Below, in pieces: positions 17,674 to 27,999 of a stretch of DNA of 56,683 nt. Numbering within the stretch: the stretch's first letter is position 1; every line of letters starts with the position of its first letter. Below the pieces are notes generated by a model, which did not search any database, was not told where the DNA came from, and saw nothing but the letters and a program-made list of their open reading frames with translations. The stretch lies in NCBI GenBank assembly GCA_016787135.1, contig JAEUVK010000060.1, positions 1-56,683 of the forward strand. The letters run 5' to 3'. The position numbers were made by a program, and so were the translations under genes. The stretch is from Chitinophagaceae bacterium (GTDB taxonomy: Bacteria > Bacteroidota > Bacteroidia > Chitinophagales > Chitinophagaceae).

Positions 17674-20454
17674 CTATTGTTTCACTACTTTTTGTGAAGC
17701 GATGATTTCGTTCTTTTCATTCCTGATGATCAATATATACACTTGCGAAGCTTTTTCTTTTAATCCGATATGTATTTCTCCGCCGGAAGCATTGGTAACA
17801 ACCTGCTCCTCGTACACCTTCCTGCCAGTCATATCTGTCAGGCTGACGATGTACTTTGCCGGCACTTTCGTATTCAGTTTTACATGCAGCACCTCAGTAG
17901 CCGGGTTTGGATATAAAGAAACCGTAAATACATCCGGACTGTAAGAAACGATTATGATATTACTGTAAGCGATTGTTCCATCTTTATCCACCTGTTTGAT
18001 CCTGTAATAATTATTACCGACAGACGGCAAAAGGTCGATCTTCCAGTAGGGTACCGCGGCAGGCCCTTTACCCAATGAGTGAAAGGTCATTCCGTCAGCG
18101 GACCTTTCCACTTCAAAATAATCATGCAACTGATCTGTTACCGCTTTCCAGTCAAGACGCACTGTATTATCCGGCAGCAACCTTCCTGTAAAGCTGATAA
18201 AGTGAACAGGAAGTGTGACCAGTGGTACCGTACTCTTAATGACCTTTACGTTATCGATATGAAAGCCGTCATCCTCGCTAAAATCGTACGAGCTGGCGGC
18301 ATCAGATATAAATTCAAAACGCAATCGTAATGCTGGTGTATTAAGCCAGGCGCCCAGGTCGAATAATTCTCTTGTCCAGTTTTCTTTGATACCGGTAAGA
18401 GAGGGGATGCCGTTGATAGAACTGCCATCTAATGTACCGGGCTCTTCCACAGTGGTGGTTCCGGCGACAGCATTCCACGTTGATCCGCCATCATCGGATA
18501 CTAATAGCCTGAGTTTATCCTGAAAATTCTCTGCCCTGTGCTTTACCCAGAAACTAAGCCACGCAGCAGTTGCATCGCTAAGATCAAGACTACCTGTATA
18601 AGTAGCCCGCCGTGTGCTGCTGGCTGTATAATTTCCACCGGGAGACTCAGCCAGTGATTTACTTCCGCTATAAGCATCTTCAGCAGTATAATTCCATCCA
18701 CCGGTTACTGCCCAGTTCGTACTTACATTTGATCCTTCCATGTCGTCAGAGAACATCGTGACCGGGTTAAAGAATTTTGTCACCGTATCATACCAGGAAT
18801 AGCCCCCCGTTTCGATCTTCCAGGCGAACCGGATCCTTTGTCCATTGGTAAGAGCAGGTTTAAGCGTATAACCGATAGTACCGGTATAGGTGTCATAATA
18901 ATTGGCAAGAGAGGATATAGTGACAGGCGAGCCGGTCGTTTGAATATTTTCCAATGGTATCATTGATACGGTTACCGGCCTGTCTTCTAATCCCACACGT
19001 GTCACATGAAAGCCAAATGTTCCTGATGTTGTATTGACAGCAATATCATTTAGATCCTGCAGGTCAACATAGGACCCGGCTGCATATAATAACTGCAGGT
19101 TCTGATAGGTCATACCTTTACACAGATTGATGATCTGGCTGGCCGGTGCCCAGAATGAACCATATGTTCCGCCTGTTCCACCTCCTGCACCACCTTCACC
19201 GGTCATGCCCATTACTTTTCCTTTAGTACCAGTACCTATGTTCCCTTTCAGCATCCAGTCCTTTACTCCACCTGCCACTTCATAACCTAAAGCTTCAGGG
19301 CTATTACCCGAACGCATGCCATTATAATTACCCATACTGCCTGATATGTAAGTATAAAACCTGTCATCGTCTGCCGCCATTACATTGGAGGGTAAACTTG
19401 GCCTGCCAAATGGAAGTGAATAATAAGGTCCATAGCAGTGCTGGTCTATCATAGCAACCAGGCGCCTGGAATAAGTAAAGTCCCTGATGGCCTGCGTTTC
19501 GGGTTCAGAAAAAGCAGAAGGCCCATAATAAGTATCAGCCGCAGGGTCATTACTTCCGCATGATAACGGGCTTCCGATTATAGGAGCAGAACAATTTCCC
19601 CAGTCAACTCCCCAGTTCCTGTTCAGATCAACACCCCATTCACCGCCGCCATTATTACGCCTGTTCTTTCGCCATCCGCTTCCTGCACCACCATTCAGGC
19701 GGTTGTATTCCCATCCGTCCGGGTTCATACAGGGTATAATGAATACTTCACGGTTATCTACCAGGTCCTTTACCCGGTTATCTGTTGCATAGAATTCGCA
19801 CAGGTATTGCATGAAGAAGATCATACTGCTGCCTCCGATAGCTTCACGTGCATGTTGCAATCCCATATATAACACTTCAGGCTCACCGGTCTCATCAGTA
19901 TTTACATTATCTGATATTTTCATACACCAGATGTCTCTGCCCTGGTGTGACAAACCGAGAGATGTTTTTTGAACGATAGAAGGATAGGCAGCAACCAATG
20001 CGTTCATCGCTGCCTCCATCTGGGCGAAACTATAATAACCGCCAAAGGTCGGTTGCACCACGAATGAAGAAGGGGTAGCAATAATATTATTGATCACATT
20101 CCCTGTCTGTTCAAATGCCATGCGATTTTGCCCGGAAGAAATTGCTTGGGCCTTATCGCGGTAATATTTTTCGTTCTCGTCATTCAGCTTTCGTGTTACA
20201 TCATCTATCAATATCTCGTATCGGTATGACGTTGTCCGTAGCCTTGAAAGTTCAGTCCCGCTGATCTCGGTGATTATCGCTCCCCCGGATTCATAAAAGT
20301 GGTCGATCTGCAGCAAGCCGATCAGACTGGCCCGTTGTGCTTTGTCGGAAGGAGGAAAAATTTTTACCGTGCTGTATTTCTCTGTTTGTGCATCACAGAT
20401 ACTACCTGACAGCACCAAATAGGCTATTATCGCAGGAGTCTTGAAGGGGTTCAT
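17674..20454 (-). CDS. M14 family zinc carboxypeptidase with T9SS type A sorting domain (paralogue)
   Basis: A 926-residue secreted protein with a signal peptide (MNPFKTPAIIAYLVLSGSICDAQ). The M14 peptidase domain shows zinc and catalytic motifs: LQHAREAIGGS, NPDGWEYNR, GVDLNRNWGVDW, and the EPETQAIRDF substrate-pocket segment. A jelly-roll-like accessory domain (ending SEDDGFHIDNVKVIKS), a fibronectin-like module (NTVRLDWKAVTDQLHDYFEVERS) and a T9SS sorting domain (VSLYPNPATEVLHVKL) follow. It is closely similar throughout to the M14 protein at 8740-11598. Extracellular peptide degradation is the likely role. It lies 250 bp downstream of the sugar-dehydrogenase-like gene, behind a terminator. 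Confidence 0.9.
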   Translation of the reverse strand: MNPFKTPAIIAYLVLSGSICDAQTEKYSTVKIFPPSDKAQRASLIGLLQIDHFYESGGAIITEISGTELSRLRTTSYRYEILIDDVTRKLNDENEKYYRDKAQAISSGQNRMAFEQTGNVINNIIATPSSFVVQPTFGGYYSFAQMEAAMNALVAAYPSIVQKTSLGLSHQGRDIWCMKISDNVNTDETGEPEVLYMGLQHAREAIGGSSMIFFMQYLCEFYATDNRVKDLVDNREVFIIPCMNPDGWEYNRLNGGAGSGWRKNRRNNGGGEWGVDLNRNWGVDWGNCSAPIIGSPLSCGSNDPAADTYYGPSAFSEPETQAIRDFTYSRRLVAMIDQHCYGPYYSLPFGRPSLPSNVMAADDDRFYTYISGSMGNYNGMRSGNSPEALGYEVAGGVKDWMLKGNIGTGTKGKVMGMTGEGGAGGGTGGTYGSFWAPASQIINLCKGMTYQNLQLLYAAGSYVDLQDLNDIAVNTTSGTFGFHVTRVGLEDRPVTVSMIPLENIQTTGSPVTISSLANYYDTYTGTIGYTLKPALTNGQRIRFAWKIETGGYSWYDTVTKFFNPVTMFSDDMEGSNVSTNWAVTGGWNYTAEDAYSGSKSLAESPGGNYTASSTRRATYTGSLDLSDATAAWLSFWVKHRAENFQDKLRLLVSDDGGSTWNAVAGTTTVEEPGTLDGSSINGIPSLTGIKENWTRELFDLGAWLNTPALRLRFEFISDAASSYDFSEDDGFHIDNVKVIKSTVPLVTLPVHFISFTGRLLPDNTVRLDWKAVTDQLHDYFEVERSADGMTFHSLGKGPAAVPYWKIDLLPSVGNNYYRIKQVDKDGTIAYSNIIIVSYSPDVFTVSLYPNPATEVLHVKLNTKVPAKYIVSLTDMTGRKVYEEQVVTNASGGEIHIGLKEKASQVYILIIRNEKNEIIASQKVVKQ

Positions 20455-20651
20455 AGATACTGGTTTTACTCACACCCCGAAGGGCGGTTTGCCAGTATAA
20501 TATTACGAATTGATCGCAAAAAGGAAGGTGATAGTCATGATTTAGCCATCCGAAAAGTAAAATCCCCTGTTGTATTGTTCACTAAATAAGCCGGCCGGCC
20601 GGCCCGGATGCTCGTAAAGCCACGAGGAAAAAAGCTTCCGTATCAAGCATA

Positions 20652-20684
20652 CAAAAAAGCCCTTACTTTTTTTAAGTAAGGGCC
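20652..20684 (-). terminator. Terminator of the sorbosone-dehydrogenase-like gene
   Basis: GCCCTTACTT and AAGTAAGGGC form a 10-bp perfect stem around an A/T loop. On the minus strand it is followed by TTTTTTG. It lies about 20 bp after the stop codon at 20705. Confidence 0.88.
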
Positions 20685-20704
20685 TTTACAGGAAGAATAG
20701 TATT

Positions 20705-23700
20705 TTATAGTTTCTGTAATTTGATCTTCTGGTCGATACCATTACCGTAAACGGTGACATAATATATCCCCGCAGCAAGTTTATTGATATCCACTTTCAC
20801 ATTATTGTTTCCTTTCCGCAGGTGAACAGAACTTTGCATGACGACACGGCCTGAATTATCCAATATCTTCCACTGAGCCTTGCCATCGCTTTCCGCTCCG
20901 ATCATTACTTTGATCTCATGAGAAGCAGGATTAGGGAATACAGACACATTGCCTGCGATGTCGGCCAGGTTGATGACAATTGTATTGGAATAGGTAAATG
21001 CCCCGTCAATATCTACCATCTTCAGCCTGTAGTAAACCACTGTTGAGGGCAGTGTCGCCACTTCATTATCGGTATAGTTGTACCTGATATTGGCAGTGCT
21101 GTTACCATTAGCCGCTACTGTTCCTATACCGCCAAATGAAACATTATCTATACTTCTCTCTACTATGAAATGCGAAGTGTTGGTCTCGTTAGAGGTTTCC
21201 CATTGCAGCAACGTCGCATTGTTTTGTAACGCCCCGGTAAAGGTCAGCAATTGAAGAGGCAGGGTAATATTGGCGCTCCCAAAATAGAAGGAAGAGAAAG
21301 AACTGATACTTCCTTGCAGCATATAACCATTGGCGCCATGGGCCTCTGCAAATGTGGGCGCAATCAGCGTAGTGCTGGTGGCAACTGCAGACGCACAGGC
21401 ATCACTATTCTTTAATATTCTCAGGTCGCCGATAGCACTTACACCGCTGAGAGGATCAGCATCCAAAGCATCATATTCCGCTTTGGAAAGATAGAGCCTG
21501 ACCTTAACGGCAGTAGATGGCTGGGTCTGAGGGGTGATAGTGATATTCCTGTCAAGATAACGGAACCCGTTCCTCACCCTGATAGCCCCGGAGTTCTTAT
21601 AGAATGATGAGGTGACAGTTCCAAGATTGTTACCATTAGCGAAGATCTCTGCCATGATATTTCCATCCGGGCCGGTGATCGGCACCCAGATATTGTTATT
21701 GGTATTATCGATCGTGATAGTAGTACCGGTATTGCAGGTATTCACTGTTCCATCGGTCACATCTATGCTTGTGGGTATTGAACTTTTACCACCATTATCA
21801 TTATACCCCAGGAAGGTATATTTCTGAAGACAACCCGGGCAGGCAGAAACGATCGGGTTAGCTGCACTGGGTCCGGAAGTAGTGGATGACCTGTCCATGA
21901 TAACATAAAAATCTTTCCCGGTAGGGCCGAAGGCGAGGTCGCGGAAACGATTGGTACTTCCGAAATAGCTGATGGTATCAGAAATTGCATTGTTGGGTAC
22001 GGTCGCAGTACCTGCAGAATTTAAACGAAGACGTACCAACCGACCCCATTTCAGGGAGGCTGCAACCAATGATTTTTTCCAGCCCGGTATCACAGTACTG
22101 GTATAAAGATCAAGACCCGACCAGCCCTCTGAAGGCCAGCCCCCGTTACCAGGATTTGTTTGCCATATACTGGTAATATTGGCGCTGGTAGAAGGATAAG
22201 CCGTAAACAAGGGGTCTTTATAAGCACCCAGTGTGGCGGCACTTGCATTAAGGGTATTCATATTGGTGACCTCATTCCCTACAGGCGGGCAGCTTGAAAC
22301 ACCCGAATTATCAGTCCATGCGGCACCCGCAGAAATACTCGTATTGGTACCCTGAGCAGAGTTGCCGTTATAGTTACCATCAGCGGCCATACCAATGACC
22401 ATCGGGTGGCCATAGTTTTTGAATCCTTCGATAATATTTAATTCATCATCACTGTAAGGACCATGAGAAGAACCATATAATTTATCGGTTTGAGGATCGT
22501 ACGCAAACCCCTGGTTATTCCTGATACCTATACACCATACCGCGCTGGTAGCCGAATAAGGATTATCGTTGGGCACCCATGCGGCAAGACCCGCATCACC
22601 ATCTGAAACCAGGTTAAACCGTAATATCTTTCCTTCATACGCATTAGGGTTTTGCGCCTTTTGTGTACGAAGCCTGTTACCAAACTGACCGGCGCCCATA
22701 TCCCCAGCAGCATAAAAAAGATAATTAGTACCACCAACGGGTGCAATGATCATTCGTTGTGAATTGTGGTCATTACTGCCGGGGAGTGTATCACAAAGCG
22801 ATACAGGTGATTCTAATTTACCTGTGCCTGAATTGTAACTGAACCTCACCAGCCGGTTAGTATAGAAAGTGCCTGTCGGTGAAGATCCGCCGACATAAGT
22901 ATGAACATAAGAAACATATACATACGGAGTAGTTGGAAAATCAGGGTGCAATGCCATACCGGCAAAACCGCCCTGCGGGTTGTTTGTCCCGATATTGAAT
23001 TGCATATTGAATGTCTGGTCGGGAACCGGCAAAAATGTACTGCCTTGTGAAATATCAAGGACGGTATCCCTGGCGCCGCTGGTCGGATTGATACGGTATA
23101 AACGATATCCTTTTGATTCTGTCACCCACAAGTTATTATCAGGGCCATAGGTTACTTCCCATGGATCTGCCAGTACCTGCGCTGCAGAAATGATCTGCTG
23201 GTGATAGATCTCATTCATACGGCCGGAAGTCGTTGTAGCCGGTGAAGAAGGTGTCAGGGAAATATAAAATCCCGAATTGGTGGCTGTAAAACCAGCCTGG
23301 CCGGCACCAGACGAATACACTCTTACATAATACGTATTACCGCTGGTTAATCCGGTCGCATTGATGATGCCTCTTCCGCAAGCCATTGAAGTAAGTGATC
23401 CGCAGCTACCTGAGAACAACTGCATCAGGGCCCCTGACGAGGTAAGGCTCGAACCGATGTTACTCAATGTGATGGTAGCATAAGAGGCAATAGCAGTGAA
23501 TCTGTACCAGACATCATCGTCAGGAGTACCGGTTGCACAACCGACAGGTATGCCGGCGCTGGTAGATGCGCCAAATACCGAACCTGCCATATTAGTAGTG
23601 CCCGGTGTAAGGTTCGTAGCGGTAGCACAGTTGTCGTTAGAGGTCACACAAACAGTAAAATTATACGCCCCGGCTCCGCCGCTCGTAATATTGGCTGTAG

Positions 23701-24136
23701 TATAAATTCTGAATAAGTAAGTGGTGCCTGCTGTAAGGCCACTATACACCCTTGACTGGCTGACGTTGTTACACCCACCCGTAGAACTTGCTCCTGCCGG
23801 TGTGCAGGTATTTGTATTGAACAATTCAATAAAGGTGTTGGTTGTCGTCAGTGTGGAAGTGGCAGAAGTAAGTGCAACGGTAATAGTTGCCTGGGTGGAT
23901 GAAGCCGGAACTGTGAACCGGTACCAGACATCTGCCCTGTTACCGCAGGCAGTACCACCGGTTATATTGGTAGATGCAGCCTGGTAAAGTGTTCCGCTAG
24001 TTGCAGAGCAATCTCCGCTTACGGTAAGGGTAGTGGCGCTGGCACAGACATCATTGCCTGGCTGAGCAAATACATAACCTGAAATAAAAAATGCTAAAAA
24101 AAGTAAAACGCTTTTCTGCGGGTAGTGGTTTTTCAT
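20705..24136 (-). CDS. PPC-like repeat / glucose-sorbosone dehydrogenase-like secreted protein with T9SS sorting domain
   Basis: A 1143-residue protein. The signal peptide ends near YVFAQ. Two PPC-like beta-sandwich repeats follow (about 28-165 and 167-292; each begins ND(V/N)CA and contains DVWYRF and GTTYLFRIY-like strands). Then comes a glucose/sorbosone dehydrogenase-like propeller (about 305-770) with GPDNNLWVTE, GFAGMALHPDF, NDHNSQRMIIAP and HGPYSDDELNIIE. A beta-rich region, a fibronectin-like module (ATLLQWETSNETNTSHFIVERS) and a T9SS tail (VFPNPASHEIKVMI) complete it. Family members are PQQ-dependent soluble sugar dehydrogenases, but the substrate and even PQQ use are unproven here. 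It is divergent from the gene at 24319. Confidence 0.83.
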   Translation of the reverse strand: MKNHYPQKSVLLFLAFFISGYVFAQPGNDVCASATTLTVSGDCSATSGTLYQAASTNITGGTACGNRADVWYRFTVPASSTQATITVALTSATSTLTTTNTFIELFNTNTCTPAGASSTGGCNNVSQSRVYSGLTAGTTYLFRIYTTANITSGGAGAYNFTVCVTSNDNCATATNLTPGTTNMAGSVFGASTSAGIPVGCATGTPDDDVWYRFTAIASYATITLSNIGSSLTSSGALMQLFSGSCGSLTSMACGRGIINATGLTSGNTYYVRVYSSGAGQAGFTATNSGFYISLTPSSPATTTSGRMNEIYHQQIISAAQVLADPWEVTYGPDNNLWVTESKGYRLYRINPTSGARDTVLDISQGSTFLPVPDQTFNMQFNIGTNNPQGGFAGMALHPDFPTTPYVYVSYVHTYVGGSSPTGTFYTNRLVRFSYNSGTGKLESPVSLCDTLPGSNDHNSQRMIIAPVGGTNYLFYAAGDMGAGQFGNRLRTQKAQNPNAYEGKILRFNLVSDGDAGLAAWVPNDNPYSATSAVWCIGIRNNQGFAYDPQTDKLYGSSHGPYSDDELNIIEGFKNYGHPMVIGMAADGNYNGNSAQGTNTSISAGAAWTDNSGVSSCPPVGNEVTNMNTLNASAATLGAYKDPLFTAYPSTSANITSIWQTNPGNGGWPSEGWSGLDLYTSTVIPGWKKSLVAASLKWGRLVRLRLNSAGTATVPNNAISDTISYFGSTNRFRDLAFGPTGKDFYVIMDRSSTTSGPSAANPIVSACPGCLQKYTFLGYNDNGGKSSIPTSIDVTDGTVNTCNTGTTITIDNTNNNIWVPITGPDGNIMAEIFANGNNLGTVTSSFYKNSGAIRVRNGFRYLDRNITITPQTQPSTAVKVRLYLSKAEYDALDADPLSGVSAIGDLRILKNSDACASAVATSTTLIAPTFAEAHGANGYMLQGSISSFSSFYFGSANITLPLQLLTFTGALQNNATLLQWETSNETNTSHFIVERSIDNVSFGGIGTVAANGNSTANIRYNYTDNEVATLPSTVVYYRLKMVDIDGAFTYSNTIVINLADIAGNVSVFPNPASHEIKVMIGAESDGKAQWKILDNSGRVVMQSSVHLRKGNNNVKVDINKLAAGIYYVTVYGNGIDQKIKLQKL

Positions 24137-24318
24137 CTGAATGGTGATTTATCGGCACAAGATATTTACTGTTAATAATCAATGCAATCTTAGAAATACT
24201 TATTGTTTATCAGTAAAAATACTTAGTAACATCGGGTGGATATTCTATTGCGTATATAATAGTGTTGTCGTTATTTTGGGACACCATCATCCGAAAACCA
24301 ATCGCCAGAATCCAGTTT

Positions 24319-27300
24319 ATGAAAACAATTTTACGCCGCCGTATCCTATCCGCACCACTAGTGTTTACACTTAGTTGTTTACTGTCTGCAAATACGTATG
24401 CGCAAAATGACCTTTGTGCAAATGCAGTAGCATTGACATCTGCCCCGGGGTGTTTTAATATTGCAGGAACACTGACAGGTGCTACTTACACTGCCGGAGC
24501 CGGTCTTCCGGGTTGCGGTACTGCCGTAGCTGATGTATGGTTCACATTCGTGGCAAATAGTACAAATCCGACTATCACTGTAGTGCAGACATCAGGAGCA
24601 GCTAACCTGAGGCGTTCCCAGCTTTTTTCTGGTACTTGCGGGGCGCTGACCTCTCTTGCCTGCAGCGGCAATAGTAATACCCTGGTTGCTTCAGGACTTA
24701 CACCCGGTCAGACTTATTATGTGCGGGTATATTCTAATGGTGCGGTCTTTAACTTTAATATATGCGTTACCAATCCAAACGATCTTTGCGGTGCTGCATC
24801 GAATTCTGTGTTGCTGACATCTTCCACAGCCTGCAATAATATTCCGGGAAATACGTATGGTGCTACACTTACTGCTATGACCGTTAATGCGCCCAATTGT
24901 GGAAGTGCGGCTACCCGTGATGTATGGTACAGGTTTGTGGCACAAACTACCAATCCTACTATTACATTAAGCAGTATCGGGGCCGGCTTTCTGAATCCGG
25001 GTATGCAGTTATTATCCAACAATTGTGGCGGAACCTTTACTTCTTATTATTGCAGTTCTGCATCCGGGGCTGACCAGGTGATCAATGCCAATTTTTTAAC
25101 CCCGGGTACTACTTATTTTATACGGGTGTTTTCGACTAGTGGTACAGCGCCTTTATCACCGGCTGTTGGCGGTTTTAATATTTGCATCCAGGACCCTGTA
25201 AGCCCTCCCCCGACTAATGACGAATGTGCCGGTGCCGTTAATTTATCCGTAGGTACCGCCTGCGGTACAGTGCCTGGTAATATGGCCGGCGCTACCGCAT
25301 CAGCTCCGGCATTGGGTGGTTTATGTACAGGTCCCAATGCCTATGATGTATGGTATAAATTCACCGCCGTAAATAATACCGCTACTATTGATCTCAGTAA
25401 TTTCGGCGCTAATTTTTTAAACCCGGGTATTGAAGTATTCACCGGCACCTGCGGGTCTCTTACCTCTTTTGCCTGTGGTGGTGATCCTTTGGTGATGTCA
25501 GGCACTTTAACCGCCGGCACTACTTATTATGTAAGAGTATATTCCCGGACTGCACCTCCTCCGAACGGAAATGCAAGGTTCGATATTTGTATCACCAGTT
25601 CCGTATTACCCACCGTTCGTTTTGGTAACAGCTATGTAAACGTTTCTAAAAAAACAACAGGAGGAGTAGTTGAGCCCGGCGATACCCTTGAAATTAGAAT
25701 GACCATCAACCATACTTCGGGAACCATGTACCGGCTCAGGTATGTTGACAATGTTCCGACAAACACAGCGATGCTGACCGGCGCAGGTGACTATATAAAG
25801 GTTATCACCAATGAGGGACTGATGTATAAACAATATACATTAGCAGGTGGGGATGATGCAGGTACTTACCTGGCATCGCCACCCCCCGGCGAATTTAATG
25901 TCAAGTTAAACCTTGCTTTCGGCGCTTCTACATCCGGTGCCCCGGCTAATAATACCTCAGCCGATATTACTAACGCCAATGGTACCATGACAAACACAAA
26001 TAGGCCCTCCGGCGGTGGAGGTATATTGTTTGCAACAGCTTTTAGAGTGGTAGTAACAGGCGCTGTTGGCGATACCATTAACTTAAACCCCGGGCAGTTC
26101 ATTTATAGAACTGCTCTCGGCAACCCCGATATCACTTTAACAGCCACCCCTTTCAAAATACTGATCAGTGAACCACTCAGCTTATGTACCAACAGTATCG
26201 GTGTGAACAATGCCACAGAATTTGGAGGTACATTTGGTTCGGGTACTACTCTTAACAGAACCACAGATCTGGCCACACCCATCTCAGGTTACAGTTTTGT
26301 ATCGGATGTAAATGCGTACAATGGTGTTGGCGATGGACGATATGCACTCGTAAAAAATCTTAGTCCCCGCAGTGGTACTGTCAGTACCGGCAGAAGAAGA
26401 AACTCATGCAATGTACCTGCAGCTTTAGCCTTCGATGACCTGGATAACTGTAACAACAGGATGTTTGACGGCTTCTGGTATGTGGATGGTGATCATTCCG
26501 GCACCAATAATGCTGCCGGCAATCCTCCTCCTGCTGCCTCAACCAATGGAGGCTACATGTTAATGGTAAATGCCGATTATGTTGCTTCAGAGATATACAG
26601 GCAAACGATCAATAACCTTTGCCCGAATACCTACTATGAATTCTCTGCCTGGTTCAAAAATATTTGCCCCACTTGCGGTATTGATTCTGTAAGTCAGCAG
26701 TTCACCGGTACACCTACTGCTCCTGCCAGCGGTTACCCCGGTGTATATCCCAATCTTTCTTTTGCGCTGGACGGGCTTGATTATTACAATACCGGTGAGA
26801 TTGATACGCTGGGCTGGCTAAAGAAAGGATTTGTTTTCAGAACCGGCGCTTCACAAACAAGCGCAACATTCTCTATTCGCAACAACTCACAGGGTGGTGG
26901 TGGAAATGACTGGGTCATGGATGATATAGCAGTAGCTACCTGTTTACCCACGATGAGCTACTCTCCTACTATTAATCCCAGTGTATGTACAGGTAATGCC
27001 ATTACCATTGCTGATACGATCAGTTCATTCTTCCGGAACTATACGACATATAAGTGGCAGCGAAGTACTGACGGAGGTACGACCTGGTTTGATATAACAA
27101 GCGATACCACCATTGCTGACACTACCTATTATATTACATCTTATACGATACCGCCCGGCAATACCACAGTGGCAGACAGCGGTGACCTGTATAGGGTGGT
27201 AGTAGCTACTACACCGGCCAATCTTACCGACCCTAACTGCAATATCTCTGATGGCGTTACCATTACACTCACTGTAAACGACTGCGGTATCCCTTTGAAA

Positions 27301-27858
27301 ACAGACCTCTTATCCTTTAATGGTAAACTGGTTGCCGACAAAGGTCACCTTAACTGGACAACTTCCAGGGAAGATGGCCCTGTAGTGTTTGACATCGAAC
27401 GAAGCAGCGATGGTAGTAACTTCATATGGGCAGGCTCTGTTAACAGTTATAATAATTATTCTGCCCAGGTAAATAACTACTCATTCATTGATCCTGTTCC
27501 GGTAACCGGAAAAGTTTTTTACCGGCTCATGATGAAAGAAGCATCGGGGGCCAGGAAATATTCACGCATCATCCAGTTGTCAAAAACAGGTACGGAAAGC
27601 TTTAGCCTCGTTAATGTGGTCAATCCTTTCAGCCAGAAACTTGATTTTGATATATCGGCTTTGAATGATACAAAGATCGATGTAGAATTAGTGGACCTCT
27701 ATGGCAAGATCGTGGCGAAAAACAAATACATAGTGCGCACAGGTATCAATGCATTGAGCCTGCCTAACACAGAACATTTATCAGCGGGCACTTATATCCT
27801 GAGAATAAAGAACAATGACCAGTTCATCAACAGGAAGGTCCTGAAAAAGAATTTCTGA
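24319..27858 (+). CDS. Multi-domain secreted protein with three PPC-like repeats and T9SS type A sorting domain
   Basis: A 1179-residue protein started at MKTILRRRILSAPLVFTLSCLL (ATG 24319), giving a normal signal peptide ending near NTYAQ. Three PPC-like repeats (roughly 30-150, 155-290 and 300-430; each with NDxCA and DVW(Y/F)xF) precede a DUF11-like beta domain (DTLEIRMTINHTSG). A jelly-roll-like domain follows (GGYMLMVNADYVASEIYRQTIN ... YEFSAWFKN) at about 600-870. An Ig-like region, a fibronectin-like module (KGHLNWTTSREDGPVVFDIERS) and a T9SS-type C-terminus complete it. No catalytic residues are recognised. Adhesion or glycan binding at the cell surface is inferred from the modules. 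It shares its N-terminal module type with the divergent dehydrogenase-like gene. Confidence 0.82.
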   Translation: MKTILRRRILSAPLVFTLSCLLSANTYAQNDLCANAVALTSAPGCFNIAGTLTGATYTAGAGLPGCGTAVADVWFTFVANSTNPTITVVQTSGAANLRRSQLFSGTCGALTSLACSGNSNTLVASGLTPGQTYYVRVYSNGAVFNFNICVTNPNDLCGAASNSVLLTSSTACNNIPGNTYGATLTAMTVNAPNCGSAATRDVWYRFVAQTTNPTITLSSIGAGFLNPGMQLLSNNCGGTFTSYYCSSASGADQVINANFLTPGTTYFIRVFSTSGTAPLSPAVGGFNICIQDPVSPPPTNDECAGAVNLSVGTACGTVPGNMAGATASAPALGGLCTGPNAYDVWYKFTAVNNTATIDLSNFGANFLNPGIEVFTGTCGSLTSFACGGDPLVMSGTLTAGTTYYVRVYSRTAPPPNGNARFDICITSSVLPTVRFGNSYVNVSKKTTGGVVEPGDTLEIRMTINHTSGTMYRLRYVDNVPTNTAMLTGAGDYIKVITNEGLMYKQYTLAGGDDAGTYLASPPPGEFNVKLNLAFGASTSGAPANNTSADITNANGTMTNTNRPSGGGGILFATAFRVVVTGAVGDTINLNPGQFIYRTALGNPDITLTATPFKILISEPLSLCTNSIGVNNATEFGGTFGSGTTLNRTTDLATPISGYSFVSDVNAYNGVGDGRYALVKNLSPRSGTVSTGRRRNSCNVPAALAFDDLDNCNNRMFDGFWYVDGDHSGTNNAAGNPPPAASTNGGYMLMVNADYVASEIYRQTINNLCPNTYYEFSAWFKNICPTCGIDSVSQQFTGTPTAPASGYPGVYPNLSFALDGLDYYNTGEIDTLGWLKKGFVFRTGASQTSATFSIRNNSQGGGGNDWVMDDIAVATCLPTMSYSPTINPSVCTGNAITIADTISSFFRNYTTYKWQRSTDGGTTWFDITSDTTIADTTYYITSYTIPPGNTTVADSGDLYRVVVATTPANLTDPNCNISDGVTITLTVNDCGIPLKTDLLSFNGKLVADKGHLNWTTSREDGPVVFDIERSSDGSNFIWAGSVNSYNNYSAQVNNYSFIDPVPVTGKVFYRLMMKEASGARKYSRIIQLSKTGTESFSLVNVVNPFSQKLDFDISALNDTKIDVELVDLYGKIVAKNKYIVRTGINALSLPNTEHLSAGTYILRIKNNDQFINRKVLKKNF

Positions 27859-27881
27859 TCATTAAATGATCCGTACCCCCG

Positions 27882-27912
27882 GCCGTTCCGCCTGAAGCGG
27901 AACGGCTTTTTT
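27882..27912 (+). terminator. Terminator of the PPC-repeat protein gene
   Basis: GCCGTTCCGC pairs with GCGGAACGGC around a short loop, followed by TTTTTT. It lies 24 bp after the stop codon at 27858 and before pdxA. Confidence 0.9.
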
Positions 27913-27999
27913 AATGACTCAACCCTATTCTGTCAGTATAAACAGGAACAAAGGAACAGATGCCCAAAAGCTGTATTTTTACCCTTTATTTAAGTGACT

